A stretch of 64,000 nt of DNA from Thermoactinospora rubra (lineage in GTDB: Bacteria; Actinomycetota; Actinomycetes; Streptosporangiales; Streptosporangiaceae), in assembly GCF_002093975.1 (NCBI RefSeq), contig NZ_KZ084330.1:200456-264455 (forward strand), in the 5' to 3' direction. This document shows, piece by piece, positions 7,783 to 15,693 of this stretch (the stretch's first letter is position 1; each line of letters opens with the position of its first letter). Both the position numbers and the translations under genes were made by a program. The notes under the pieces were generated by a model that saw only the letters and a program-made list of their open reading frames with translations, searched no databases and was not told the origin of the DNA.

Positions 7783-8586
7783 TCAGCCGGCGTACTGCGG
7801 GTAGCCGTAGCCGACGACGGTGCTCTTCGACCGCACCCGGCGCTCGACGGCGCCGTTGCCGGTGTTGCCCTCGATCGTGGTGATCGTGCCGTTGCCGTTG
7901 TCCTTCTCGACGAAGCCGACGTGCCTGATCGAGCTGAGGCTCTTGCTGCCGGACCAGCTGAAGAACACCACGGCGCCGGGCTTGGGGGTGTAGCCCCAGC
8001 GCTTGTTGGCCTTGAACCAGCGGGCGTAGGCGATCGTCCAGGCGTCCCAGCCGACGGTGTGCCGGGCGCCGGCCTGCTCGCCCACCCAGGAGACGAACAT
8101 CGCGCACCAGGCGGCGTTGATGTAGGCGCGGGGGTTGCCGCCGTCCCGCTTGACGGTCTCCCAGGCGCGCCGGGAGGAGGCGTACCACTTCTGGAACTTG
8201 GTGCCGCCGCCGTAGGAGTTCTCCCGGACGCCGATCTGCTTGCGGGCCAGCTCCAGCACCTGGGCGGCGGTGACCTTGGCCGGGACGGACGGGTGGGCCC
8301 AGATGTTCTTGGACGCCGCGTTCCCGGGGGTGGCGTTCTTGGGGGCGGCGGCCGGCTTGACGGCGGCCTGCGCCTTCTGCGCCTTCTGCGCGGCCGGCTT
8401 GGCGGTGCGGGCTTCGGCCTTGGCGGCCTTGGCGCCGGGCTGGGCCGAGACGTTCTTGACCTGCTCGCTCTGCGGCGGGTTCGCCTGGGCGGCGTGGACG
8501 CCGAGAGCGGCGGTGAGGAGGGCGGTGCCGAGAGCGACCGAGTACTTGCGGGGCTGGGGGATGCGAACGCTACGGTGCTTGGGCAT
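7783..8586 (-). CDS. Secreted CHAP-domain peptidoglycan hydrolase
   Basis: This 267-residue exported protein has an N-terminal signal peptide (basic PRKYS, then an Ala/Leu core ending near QAN at residue 36). An Ala/Lys-rich linker of about 55 residues could bind the wall. The CHAP domain occupies about residues 105-265. Likely catalytic residues are Cys in AAWCAMFVSW, His in IRHVGFVE and Asn in IEGNTG, as in amidase/endopeptidase CHAP enzymes. The ATG at 8586 has AAGGAG about 13 bases upstream. The leader RNA carries a c-di-AMP riboswitch, so expression should follow cell-wall/osmotic signalling, as for other actinobacterial wall hydrolases. Confidence 0.92.
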   Translation of the reverse strand: MPKHRSVRIPQPRKYSVALGTALLTAALGVHAAQANPPQSEQVKNVSAQPGAKAAKAEARTAKPAAQKAQKAQAAVKPAAAPKNATPGNAASKNIWAHPSVPAKVTAAQVLELARKQIGVRENSYGGGTKFQKWYASSRRAWETVKRDGGNPRAYINAAWCAMFVSWVGEQAGARHTVGWDAWTIAYARWFKANKRWGYTPKPGAVVFFSWSGSKSLSSIRHVGFVEKDNGNGTITTIEGNTGNGAVERRVRSKSTVVGYGYPQYAG

Positions 8587-8611
8587 GGGTAAGGGGAGAC
8601 TCCTTGCTTCA

Positions 8612-8727
8612 TGCCGCTTACCGGGTTAGCTGACGGGTTCGGACGTGAAGCTGTCCTACGGGCGCGAAGGCCCGATACACCCCAAGGTTGGTGGGTCCCC
8701 GGTTCCGCACGAGGCGGATTCAGCGGT
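8612..8727 (-). ncRNA. ydaO-yuaA (c-di-AMP) riboswitch
   Basis: Read on the minus strand, the leader contains the conserved ydaO blocks in order: GAATCCGCC, GCGGAACCGGGGACCCA, TTGGGGTG, ATCGGGCC with CCCGTAGG, then CCCGTCAGCTAACCCGGTA and the closing AGCGG that pairs with CCGCT to form P1. These are the signatures of the riboswitch placed ahead of rpf/NlpC-type genes in streptomycetes. Ligand binding normally turns expression off. No clear expression-platform terminator could be picked out in the 25 nt before the CHAP start. Confidence 0.9.
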
Positions 8728-8745
8728 CACAGGACGGTCCTGTGA
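8727..8745. promoter_or_regulatory. 19-bp perfect palindrome abutting the riboswitch
   Basis: TCACAGGACGGTCCTGTGA has 9-bp arms around a single G, directly 5' of the riboswitch P1 stem. It could be an extra RNA hairpin or a DNA operator for an unknown dimeric regulator. Confidence 0.55.
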
Positions 8746-9241
8746 TAAGGCGGTCATGGCAACGCCCGGGTTGGCCAGGCGTTTGCCAGAGATGGACAAA
8801 AGGTAATACACCCGGCAAGAGGCTTACAAATGGGTAAACGGTAAAAAGTCGGCTGACAGCGGTGACGGGCCCTGTCACGCGCGGCCCGCAGGCCCTCCCA
8901 CCAGGGCGTGAACCTCCAGGTGAGGGCCATGACAGGCCGCTGCGCGCGATCTTGACGAGCCGGATGGGTAGATCTTTACGTCTTTACCGAAATCCGGGTT
9001 TCCCCGCCCGGTACGGTGCAGCGGCGACCACGCCCGCGTGGCCACCGCGCGCGGCGCGTCCTCGCTGGTGAAGCCGAAGTTCAGCCCCTTGCCCTCCGGC
9101 CAGCCGCCGGGACGATCCCGGTCTCGGTCATGAGCCGCCGGAGGTTCTCGACGGTGAGGTTCGACACACCGGTCGCCCGCACCCGCCCGCTCCACCGCCC
9201 ATTGTTCACGCGCCGTTACCGGCCGCTTCAGGCACCCGGGC
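8746..9241. other. Gene-poor intergenic stretch
   Basis: About 500 bases hold no convincing intact gene. The part next to the riboswitch is relatively AT-rich and should contain the CHAP promoter. The distal part contains a decayed aldo/keto reductase fragment. Confidence 0.6.
9083..9200 (-). pseudogene. Aldo/keto reductase remnant
   Basis: One minus-strand frame reads RATGVSNLTVENLRRLM then TETGIVPA. This matches the conserved GVSNF...L...TGVVPAVNQ region of aldo/keto reductases. The match breaks off just before the expected NQ motif and a stop follows within about ten codons. No start or active-site segment is present. It looks like debris of a deleted gene. Confidence 0.5.
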
Positions 9242-9247
9242 TACTGT
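9242..9247 (+). promoter_or_regulatory. -10 element for a leaderless transcript
   Basis: TACTGT fits the TANNNT -10 consensus and ends 9 bp before the GTG at 9257. No Shine-Dalgarno is present, so the transcript probably starts at the initiation codon. Confidence 0.5.
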
Positions 9248-9256
9248 CGGGCAGCG

Positions 9257-10207
9257 GTGAACAGCAAGCGGGAGCCGGCCTGGGTGGAATCGCCGCTCCA
9301 GATGATCTGCGTCGTCGAGGCCCACCACGCCGGAGTGCTGGGGCCCTCGACCCTCGTGGTGCCGCGCGCCGGGCTGAAGGCCCTGAAGGCCACGCGCCGC
9401 GAGCTGGCGCGCCTGGACCTGCCCGAGGGCCTGGAGCTCGACGGCCCCCGCCCCCGCATGCCCCGCCACGTCCGCGCCGTCGGCGACGCCTTCTCCGGCC
9501 GTGTCCAGCTGCGCTGGCTCACCGCCCGGCAGCCGCACATCGTCGTCGTCGACGACGGGCTGGCCACGATCCGGCTGCTGGAGCTGATCGCCGAGGGGCC
9601 CTTCCGCCCGCTCCTGCGCGCCCGCGCCACCCCCGGCCCGCTGCGCAAGGTGCTCGGCCTGGCCGCCGCGCTGCGGCTGCGCACCACCGAGGTGTCGGTC
9701 TTCACCGCCCTGGAGGTGCCCGACAAGCTGGCGCAAGCCGTACGGGAGGCCGGAGTCGAGCTCATCAGGCACGACTTCGCCTGGCTGCGCGCCCAGCCGC
9801 TGAGCGAGCCGCGGCCGCCGGAGCGGACCGTCGTGCTCGGCACCTCCCTGGTCAGGAACGGCCTGGTGCACCGCGAGCGCTACCTGAAGTGGATCGCCTC
9901 GCTGGCCGAGCAGGAGCCGCTGGCGTACTTCCCGCACCGCCGCGAGGATCCCGTCGACCTGGCCCTCATCCGCGAGCGCCCCGGGATCACCGTGCACGAG
10001 CCCGGCGTCCCGGCCGAGCTCAGCCTGCGCGGCCTGGCCGCCGGCCAGCGCGTCCTCAGCCTGCCGTCGACGGCGATCACCTCCCTGCGCGTGCTGCTGG
10101 GCCCGCGCGGGGTGGCCGTCGAGCCGGTCGAGGTGCCCGACGACTGGTGGACCAGCCGCGCGGCACCCTCCCTGCGATCCCACCTCACCGGAGCCGCCCG
10201 CACATGA
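9257..10207 (+). CDS. Sialyltransferase-like glycosyltransferase (GT52-type fold)
   Basis: This 316-residue protein has no signal peptide and is probably a cytoplasmic glycosyltransferase using a CMP-activated nonulosonic acid. The N-terminal ESPLQM resembles the SPLQ start of GT52 sialyltransferases. An acidic DDG motif (residues 99-101, VVVDDGLATI), a YFPHRRED stretch (about 225-232) and SLPSTA (about 275) correspond to the D/E-D/E-G, HP and S/T motifs shared by bacterial sialyltransferases. The exact HP order is reversed here. It overlaps the next gene by ATGA and faces the polysialyltransferase and synthase genes. Assignment to a transferase is fairly firm; donor and acceptor are inferred from context. 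Confidence 0.7.
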   Translation: MNSKREPAWVESPLQMICVVEAHHAGVLGPSTLVVPRAGLKALKATRRELARLDLPEGLELDGPRPRMPRHVRAVGDAFSGRVQLRWLTARQPHIVVVDDGLATIRLLELIAEGPFRPLLRARATPGPLRKVLGLAAALRLRTTEVSVFTALEVPDKLAQAVREAGVELIRHDFAWLRAQPLSEPRPPERTVVLGTSLVRNGLVHRERYLKWIASLAEQEPLAYFPHRREDPVDLALIRERPGITVHEPGVPAELSLRGLAAGQRVLSLPSTAITSLRVLLGPRGVAVEPVEVPDDWWTSRAAPSLRSHLTGAART

Positions 10208-11346
10208 AGATCCTGGCCGTCGCCGACTCCGACTCCTACCTGAAGTGGGCGGCCTGCCTGCTCGACGACCTGCCCTCCGGCTGCCGGACCGAGCTCGCCG
10301 TCGTGCGCACGCCCATCGCGCCCTCGCCCGCGCAGATCGCCGCCGCCGTGGGGGACCGGCCCGCGCCGCCGGTGCTGTCCGCCCGCGCGCTGCGGCGTAC
10401 GGCGGAGCGGATGCGGCCCGACGCGATCCTCGTGGCCTGCACCGGCCCGGTCGTGGACGTGCTGGTGTCGCAGACGTTCAAGGACCTGCGCACGGTGTTC
10501 GTCACCGGCCTGCCGGGCATCGCGGTGCCCGCCTCCGAGCCGGCCTGGCGCTACCGCAGCGGCTGCCACCTGTTCGTCGCCCACAGCGGCAGGGAGGTGG
10601 CCGAGTTCCAGGCGCTGGCCGAGCGGCTGGGTGGGGGCGGCGCGGTGGGCCTGGCCCGGCTGCCGTTCCTGCGCCGGGCGGGCGAGCGGGTGGCCAAGGA
10701 CCGGGTCGTGTTCGCCACCCAGGCCAAGGTGCCCAGGCGGCGCGAGGAGCGCGAGCGCATCCTGCTGGCGCTGGCCCGGCTCGCCGAGGCCCGCCCCGAG
10801 CTGGACGTCGTGGTCAAGCTGCGCGCGCTGGAGGGCGAGCGGCAGACCCACAACGAGCGCCTGCCGTACCCGCGGCTGTGGCGGGAGCTGGGCGAGCCGG
10901 GCCGGCTGCGGTTCGCGGCCGGGCCGATGGGCGAGCACCTCGCGTCGGCGGCGGGCCTGGTCACGGTCAGCTCCACGGCGGCGCTGGAGGCCATCGCCTG
11001 GGGCGTGCCGGTGCTGGTGCTGGAGGACTTCGGCGTGAGCGCCGAGATGATCAACCTGGTGTTCGAGGGCAGCGGGCTGCTCGGCACGCTGGAGGACCTG
11101 GCCGAGGGCGACTTCCGGCACCCCGACGCGGCCTGGTGCGAGGCCAACTACTTCCAGCAGGGCAGCGACTGGGTGGCGCTGCTGACCGCGCTGGTGACCG
11201 GGCCGCGCGGCCGGGCCCGCTCGCTGCTGGACGGGCCCGGCCACGCGGCGGCCCGCCGCCGGGCCCGGCTGCGGGTGGAGGTGCCGCCGCGCCTGCTGCG
11301 GGCCGGCTACCGCGCCAAGCGGAACGCCACTCGCCTGTTCAGGTGA
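10204..11346 (+). CDS. Putative glycosyltransferase, DUF6716-like, of the nonulosonate cluster
   Basis: This 380-residue protein starts at an ATGA overlap with the upstream transferase. It has a two-lobed (GT-B-like) pattern. The N-terminal half holds ILVACTGPVVDVLV, and the C-terminal half holds a VVKLRALEGE motif and TVSSTAALEAIAWGVPVLVLED, typical of a nucleotide-sugar-binding lobe with an S-S/T motif. A basic C-terminus (RRRARLR, YRAKRNATRLFR) may contact membrane or polymer. I believe it matches the family called DUF6716 (putative glycosyltransferase) in actinobacteria. It likely acts with its neighbour on the same polymer. Its stop overlaps the convergent polysialyltransferase gene by 8 bp. 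Confidence 0.65.
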   Translation: MKILAVADSDSYLKWAACLLDDLPSGCRTELAVVRTPIAPSPAQIAAAVGDRPAPPVLSARALRRTAERMRPDAILVACTGPVVDVLVSQTFKDLRTVFVTGLPGIAVPASEPAWRYRSGCHLFVAHSGREVAEFQALAERLGGGGAVGLARLPFLRRAGERVAKDRVVFATQAKVPRRREERERILLALARLAEARPELDVVVKLRALEGERQTHNERLPYPRLWRELGEPGRLRFAAGPMGEHLASAAGLVTVSSTAALEAIAWGVPVLVLEDFGVSAEMINLVFEGSGLLGTLEDLAEGDFRHPDAAWCEANYFQQGSDWVALLTALVTGPRGRARSLLDGPGHAAARRRARLRVEVPPRLLRAGYRAKRNATRLFR

Positions 11347-12595
11347 TCGCCCTGGCCAGGCGGCGGCGGATGCGCGCCAGCGTGCCCGGCCGGGGCGCCA
11401 GCTCCACCGCCGCCAGCCGCTGCCGCTTGAAGTACCTGTCCTGGCCGTGCCGCCGCAGGTAGGCGGCGGCGTCCGCCCGCAGGCCGGGATGGGCCTCCGG
11501 CTGCATGCAGTACCCGACGGCCCGCACCAGCGCGCCGAGGTCGGCCTGCGGCGGGTCGGCGAGCGAGCCGTCCTCCGCCAGCCGCGGGAACAGCGCGTCG
11601 GCGATCGTGGCCGGGATCCGGTTGCTGTTCTCGTACGGCTTGAGCCGCTCCAGCACCAGGCCGGTCCCGCAGGTGGCGACCGGCAGGCCGTAGAAGGTCC
11701 GCGCGGTCGCCAGGCCGGTGGAGAAGCAGCCCGTCACCAGCTTGGGCGGCGCCACGGCGAAGCACACCTCGGCGGGCACGGTCTCGTCCGGCACCACCAG
11801 GTGCGTCCCGGCCTCCTCGGCGGCGCGCCGCATCAGCCGGATCTGCCGCCGCCCCGAGGAGGGATGCGGCTTGAACGCCACGCTCCGGCAGCCGCGCGCC
11901 GCCAGCCCGCGCAGCAGGGCGAGGCAGATCCCGGCCTCCTCCTCGTCGGTGAGCAGGTCCAGGGCCGACAGGTACTGGCCCAGGATCATCGCCTCGGCCG
12001 CGGGCGGCTCGGGCAGCGTGTCGGCCACCTGCTCGACCACCCGCAGGAACGCCGGGCCCGACAGGCTCTCGGCGGCCACGCCGTACTCGGTCAGCAGCAG
12101 CGGCTCCAGCCCCGGCACCAGGTCCAGGTGGAGCAGGCGGGTGATGCGGCGGAAGATGTCGGCCGGCAGCGGGTCGCGGGTGGGGCCGTAGCTCATCAGG
12201 CCGTCGGCGTAGACGGTGATCGGGCAGTCGCGGATCAGCCCGGCGATCGTCCGCGCGGGCGGCACGGCGATCGACTCCAGGACCAGCTCCTCGACCCCGT
12301 CCAGGCGCAGGCGCGCCGCCAGCAGCCGCTCCAGCATGGGCACCTCGATCACGCGGGCCCGCCAGTCGGAGGGGTGCAGCGGGGCGATCAGCTCGTTCCA
12401 GGAGACCACCTCGTCGAAGCGCGACCGCAGCGCCGCGAACCCGGGCGCCTGGTCGACCGGCAGCACCGTTTCGGGGACGGCGGCGTTGGTCGAGACGATC
12501 AGCAGGCTCCGCCCGGAGCCGAAGCGGCCCTCGTCGATGCCCGCGGCCAGCGTCATGGCCCCGAACAGCGAGGAGGCGTAGTAGACGGTCGTCAC
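11339..12595 (-). CDS. Polysialyltransferase-family glycosyltransferase (GT38-like)
   Basis: This 418-residue protein resembles the bacterial alpha-2,8-polysialyltransferase family (PF07388 type). Motifs seen in order are a YADG acidic motif (ITVYADGLMSYG), the HP motif in FKPHPSSGRR, and the serine motif in GCFSTGLATA. These bind CMP and supply the catalytic acid/base. A basic tail (LARIRRRLARAI) could associate with the membrane. The GTG at 12595 forms a GTGA overlap with the upstream glycosyltransferase stop, and the long frame reading further upstream is an artefact. It probably polymerises the nonulosonic acid made by the fused synthase gene of the same operon. Confidence 0.78.
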   Translation of the reverse strand: MTTVYYASSLFGAMTLAAGIDEGRFGSGRSLLIVSTNAAVPETVLPVDQAPGFAALRSRFDEVVSWNELIAPLHPSDWRARVIEVPMLERLLAARLRLDGVEELVLESIAVPPARTIAGLIRDCPITVYADGLMSYGPTRDPLPADIFRRITRLLHLDLVPGLEPLLLTEYGVAAESLSGPAFLRVVEQVADTLPEPPAAEAMILGQYLSALDLLTDEEEAGICLALLRGLAARGCRSVAFKPHPSSGRRQIRLMRRAAEEAGTHLVVPDETVPAEVCFAVAPPKLVTGCFSTGLATARTFYGLPVATCGTGLVLERLKPYENSNRIPATIADALFPRLAEDGSLADPPQADLGALVRAVGYCMQPEAHPGLRADAAAYLRRHGQDRYFKRQRLAAVELAPRPGTLARIRRRLARAIT

Positions 12596-13563
12596 AGCGG
12601 GTCCTCCCGGTCGCGCCTGACGCGGGGGCTCGGCGGGAGCTCCGGCACCAGCGTCCGCAGCGCCGCCTCGCGCTCGGGCGCCATCCCCGCCGCCGAGGCC
12701 GCCACCAGGTCCGGCGGTAGCCTCCTGACCATGTCGGCGCCGCGCTCGCGGAAACGGGCCCGCAGCGCGGGGGTGAAGCGCTCCTCCAGCGTCAGATGGT
12801 GGGCCAGCAGCGCGCAGAAGTTGCGCACCGCCTTGGGCAGGTAGACGTCCTCGACGTCCTTGAACACCAGCTCGAAGGCGTCGAAGAAGTGCAGCTGGCG
12901 CTCGTCGCCCACCTGGGTCAGCGACCCGGCCACCTGGCGGCGGTAGAACAGCCCGGCCAGGGGGACGGCGGCGAAGGAGACGGCCTCCCGGTGCAGCCGC
13001 CAGATCCACGGCCGGTCCTCGGCGGTGTGCAGCGAGCCGGGGAAGCGCAGCAGGTCGCCCAGGGACCTGCGGTAGATCCCCGCCCAGGCGTAGGGGTAGT
13101 CGACCATCGTTTTCACGCCCGCGGGCAGGATGTGGTCGCGCGGGTCGAGCACCACGCCCCGCCGCGCCACCGGGGCGCGGTGCACGACCCGCTTGCGTCC
13201 CTCGGCCTGCACGTGGTCGACGCGCACGAAGTCGCAGCCGAGGGCGTCGATGGCCTCGACCAGCCGCGCCAGGTAGCCGGGCGCGAGCCAGTCGTCGCCG
13301 TCCATGTACGTCACGTACTGCCCGCCGGCCAGGGCCAGCCCGGCGTTGCGGGCGTCGGCCAGCCCCACGGGCGTGTCGTGGTTGAGCAGGTGCAGCCCCG
13401 GCAGGCCGCAGTCCTCGACGATCTCCCGCGTGGCGTCGGCGGAGCCGTCGTTGACCACGATGACCTCGAAGTCGCCGCGGGCGTTGCGGGCCAGCGAGGC
13501 GAGCGCGTCGGGCAGGTAGCGCTCGCCGTCGCGGACGGGCACGATCACCGACAGCTTGACCAT
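12592..13563 (-). CDS. GT2-family glycosyltransferase
   Basis: This 323-residue GT-A enzyme opens with LSVIVPVRDGERYL and carries the nucleotide-binding VNDGSADAT, the DARNAG motif and the metal-binding YMDGDDW, all classic for GT2. The C-terminal third includes HTAEDRPWIWRLH, in which ED probably provides the catalytic acid region. The length and HTAEDR motif resemble teichoic/capsular glycosyltransferases of actinobacteria. The ATG at 13563 overlaps the upstream stop by one base. It is sandwiched between the synthase fusion and the polysialyltransferase, so it probably adds a hexose or linkage sugar to the same polymer. Confidence 0.88.
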   Translation of the reverse strand: MVKLSVIVPVRDGERYLPDALASLARNARGDFEVIVVNDGSADATREIVEDCGLPGLHLLNHDTPVGLADARNAGLALAGGQYVTYMDGDDWLAPGYLARLVEAIDALGCDFVRVDHVQAEGRKRVVHRAPVARRGVVLDPRDHILPAGVKTMVDYPYAWAGIYRRSLGDLLRFPGSLHTAEDRPWIWRLHREAVSFAAVPLAGLFYRRQVAGSLTQVGDERQLHFFDAFELVFKDVEDVYLPKAVRNFCALLAHHLTLEERFTPALRARFRERGADMVRRLPPDLVAASAAGMAPEREAALRTLVPELPPSPRVRRDREDPL

Positions 13564-15602
13564 CAGACGGTGACGCGGCGCAGCCGGGCCTTGGGGGCCT
13601 CCTCGCCGGGGAAGACGCGCTTGATGCCGTCGCCCAGCGCCTGCTCGATGATCCGGATGTCGCGCACCAGGTGCTCCAGGCCGTTCGGCTCCAGCGAGGC
13701 GGCGTGGTCGGAGCCCCACATGGTCCGGTCCAGCGTGATGTGCCGCTCCACCGCGACCGCGCCCAGCGTCACCGCGGCCAGCGAGATCTGCAGGCCGCGC
13801 TCGTGACCCGAGTAGCCGACCGGCACGCCGTACCTCTCCTTGAGCGTGATGATCGCGCGGAGGTTGGCCTCCTCGGGCGGCAGCGGGTAGGTGGACGTGG
13901 CGTGCATCATGATCAGCCGGTCGGTGCCGAGGATCTCCACGGCCCGGTCGATCTCCTGGAGCGTGGACATGCCGGTCGACAGGATGACCGGCTTGCCGGT
14001 CGCCGCCAGCGCCCGCAGCAGCTCGTGGTCGGCGACGCTGGCCGAGGCGACCTTGTGCACGGGCACGTCCAGCCGCTCCAGGAACTCCACCGACGGCACG
14101 TCCCACGGCGAGGCGAACCACTGCAGCCCGCGCTTGTAGGCGTGCGTGGCGATCTGCTCGTACTCCTCCCGGCCGAACTCGGTCCGGATCTTGTACTCCA
14201 GGTAGGTCATCTCGCCCCAGGGCGTCTGCCGGATCTGGTCGCGCTGCTCGGCCGGCACGCAGATCTCGGGCGTGCGCTTCTGGAACTTCACCGCCTGGCA
14301 GCCCGCCTCGGCCGCCACATCGATCAGCCGCTTGGCGATCTCGACGTCGCCGTTGTGGTTGATGCCGATCTCGGCGATCACGTACACCGGCTGGCCGTCG
14401 CCGACGAGCACGTCGCCGATGGCCACCGGGCCCAGGTGCGGCCTGCTGACGGCGACGGGCGCCAGCGGCCGCTCCGGCCGCGCCGCCAGGATCCGGTCGC
14501 ACAGCTCGCGTACGGCTCCCGCCCCGCCCGGCCGCGACAGCACCACCCGCGCCGCCGCCCTGACCTTGGGGTGCGCGTCCGGCACCGCGACCGGCCAGCC
14601 CACCAGCCCCATCGGCCCCAGGTCGTTGACGTCGTTGCCGACGTAGGCCACCCGCGCCGGGTCCAGCTTCTCGATGGCCAGCCAGTCGCGCAGCACCGTC
14701 CGCTTGTCGGTGAGCCCCTGCAGCACCGGCACGCCCAGCTTGCGCGCCCTGGCCGACACCACCGGGTTCTGCTCGGTCGACATGACCAGCACCTTCACCC
14801 CGGCCCGCTTCAGCAGCGACACGCCCATCCCGTCCGAGCGGCTCACCAGCACCATCTCGCGGCCCTCGGAGTCGACGTAGGCGCGGTCGTCGGTGTGCAC
14901 GCCGTCGAAGTCGGTGATCACCGCGTCCACGTCGATCGGTTCCGGCACCGCCGCGAACGGCGCCAGCGCGCGGGCCATCTCCAGGTCCTCGGGCGTGTCG
15001 ATCTCCAGCGCGTGCCTGGCCGGGACCTCCTGCACGGCCACCTCGCCGAAGAAGCGGTGCCCGTGCTCGCGCAGCCCCGCCGTCCGCATGACGTAGAAGG
15101 CGCCGGTCTCGCGGAACTGCGGCTCGCGGTCCTGGCGGCGCGGCCGGTCGGCCGGGTCGTGGTTGACGCCCGCGCCCGCCGTCGTCCACAGGAACTCGTG
15201 CGTCGGCGTGCCGGAGAACACCACGTCCGCCTCGCCGTCCAGCACCCTGCGCACGGCCGCGTCCAGGTCGCCCGGGTCGATGAACGCGCTGGTGCACTGG
15301 ACCAGCAGCACCACGCCGGGATCGTCGCCGAGCTGGTCGAGCGCGTGCAGCACCGCCGACTCGCTGCTCGCCTCTGGCCCGCTCAGCTCGGTGGGCCGCT
15401 CGATCACCGCCGCCCCCTCCTCGCGCGCGACCTGGGCGATGCCGGCGTGGTCGGTGCTCACCACCACCTCGTCGATCAGCTTGGCACGCAGGCACGACCG
15501 CACCGCGCGGGCGACGAGCGGCACGCCGCCCACCGGGGCGAGGTTCTTCAGAGGAACGCCCGCCGAACCTCCGCGGGCGGGAATGACGGCCAGGACCTTC
15601 AC
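13563..15602 (-). CDS. Trifunctional fusion: CMP-nonulosonate cytidylyltransferase, HAD phosphatase, NeuB-type synthase
   Basis: This 679-residue single chain joins three activities normally made separately. Residues 1-225 are a NeuA-like cytidylyltransferase (AVIPARGGSAGVPLKN at the CTP loop; ETGAFYV). Residues 225-375 are a KdsC-like HAD phosphatase (DFDG at 231-234, VMSTEQNP, YVGNDVNDL). Residues 395-679 are a NeuB TIM barrel (AEIGINHNGD, AVKFQKR, STGMSTLQEI, GYSGHE, VERHITLDR). The usual C-terminal antifreeze-like SAF domain of NeuB is absent. A phosphatase inside the chain implies a 9-phosphate intermediate. The chain could therefore run Man-6-P (or ManNAc-6-P) plus PEP to the 9-P acid, free acid and CMP-sugar; Kdn is my favoured product. 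GTG start with AAGGGAG upstream. Confidence 0.88.
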   Translation of the reverse strand: MKVLAVIPARGGSAGVPLKNLAPVGGVPLVARAVRSCLRAKLIDEVVVSTDHAGIAQVAREEGAAVIERPTELSGPEASSESAVLHALDQLGDDPGVVLLVQCTSAFIDPGDLDAAVRRVLDGEADVVFSGTPTHEFLWTTAGAGVNHDPADRPRRQDREPQFRETGAFYVMRTAGLREHGHRFFGEVAVQEVPARHALEIDTPEDLEMARALAPFAAVPEPIDVDAVITDFDGVHTDDRAYVDSEGREMVLVSRSDGMGVSLLKRAGVKVLVMSTEQNPVVSARARKLGVPVLQGLTDKRTVLRDWLAIEKLDPARVAYVGNDVNDLGPMGLVGWPVAVPDAHPKVRAAARVVLSRPGGAGAVRELCDRILAARPERPLAPVAVSRPHLGPVAIGDVLVGDGQPVYVIAEIGINHNGDVEIAKRLIDVAAEAGCQAVKFQKRTPEICVPAEQRDQIRQTPWGEMTYLEYKIRTEFGREEYEQIATHAYKRGLQWFASPWDVPSVEFLERLDVPVHKVASASVADHELLRALAATGKPVILSTGMSTLQEIDRAVEILGTDRLIMMHATSTYPLPPEEANLRAIITLKERYGVPVGYSGHERGLQISLAAVTLGAVAVERHITLDRTMWGSDHAASLEPNGLEHLVRDIRIIEQALGDGIKRVFPGEEAPKARLRRVTV

Positions 15603-15693
15603 AGTGGCTCCCTTCGAGGTGCCCCCTTACGAGGTGCCACGGAAACCTAGCCTCGCAATCCGACCGGCCCGCGTGTCCGGGCTGAACGACCCG

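Noticed and set aside
9257..15602. A capsule or O-antigen export locus
   Set aside because: No Wzx, Wzy, Kps or ABC-2 export genes are present in the cluster, so only synthesis genes can be supported here.
13671..15650. A 659-codon plus-strand frame opposite the synthase fusion
   Set aside because: It is an antisense shadow typical of high-GC coding DNA, with no domain; the minus strand encodes three recognisable enzymes.
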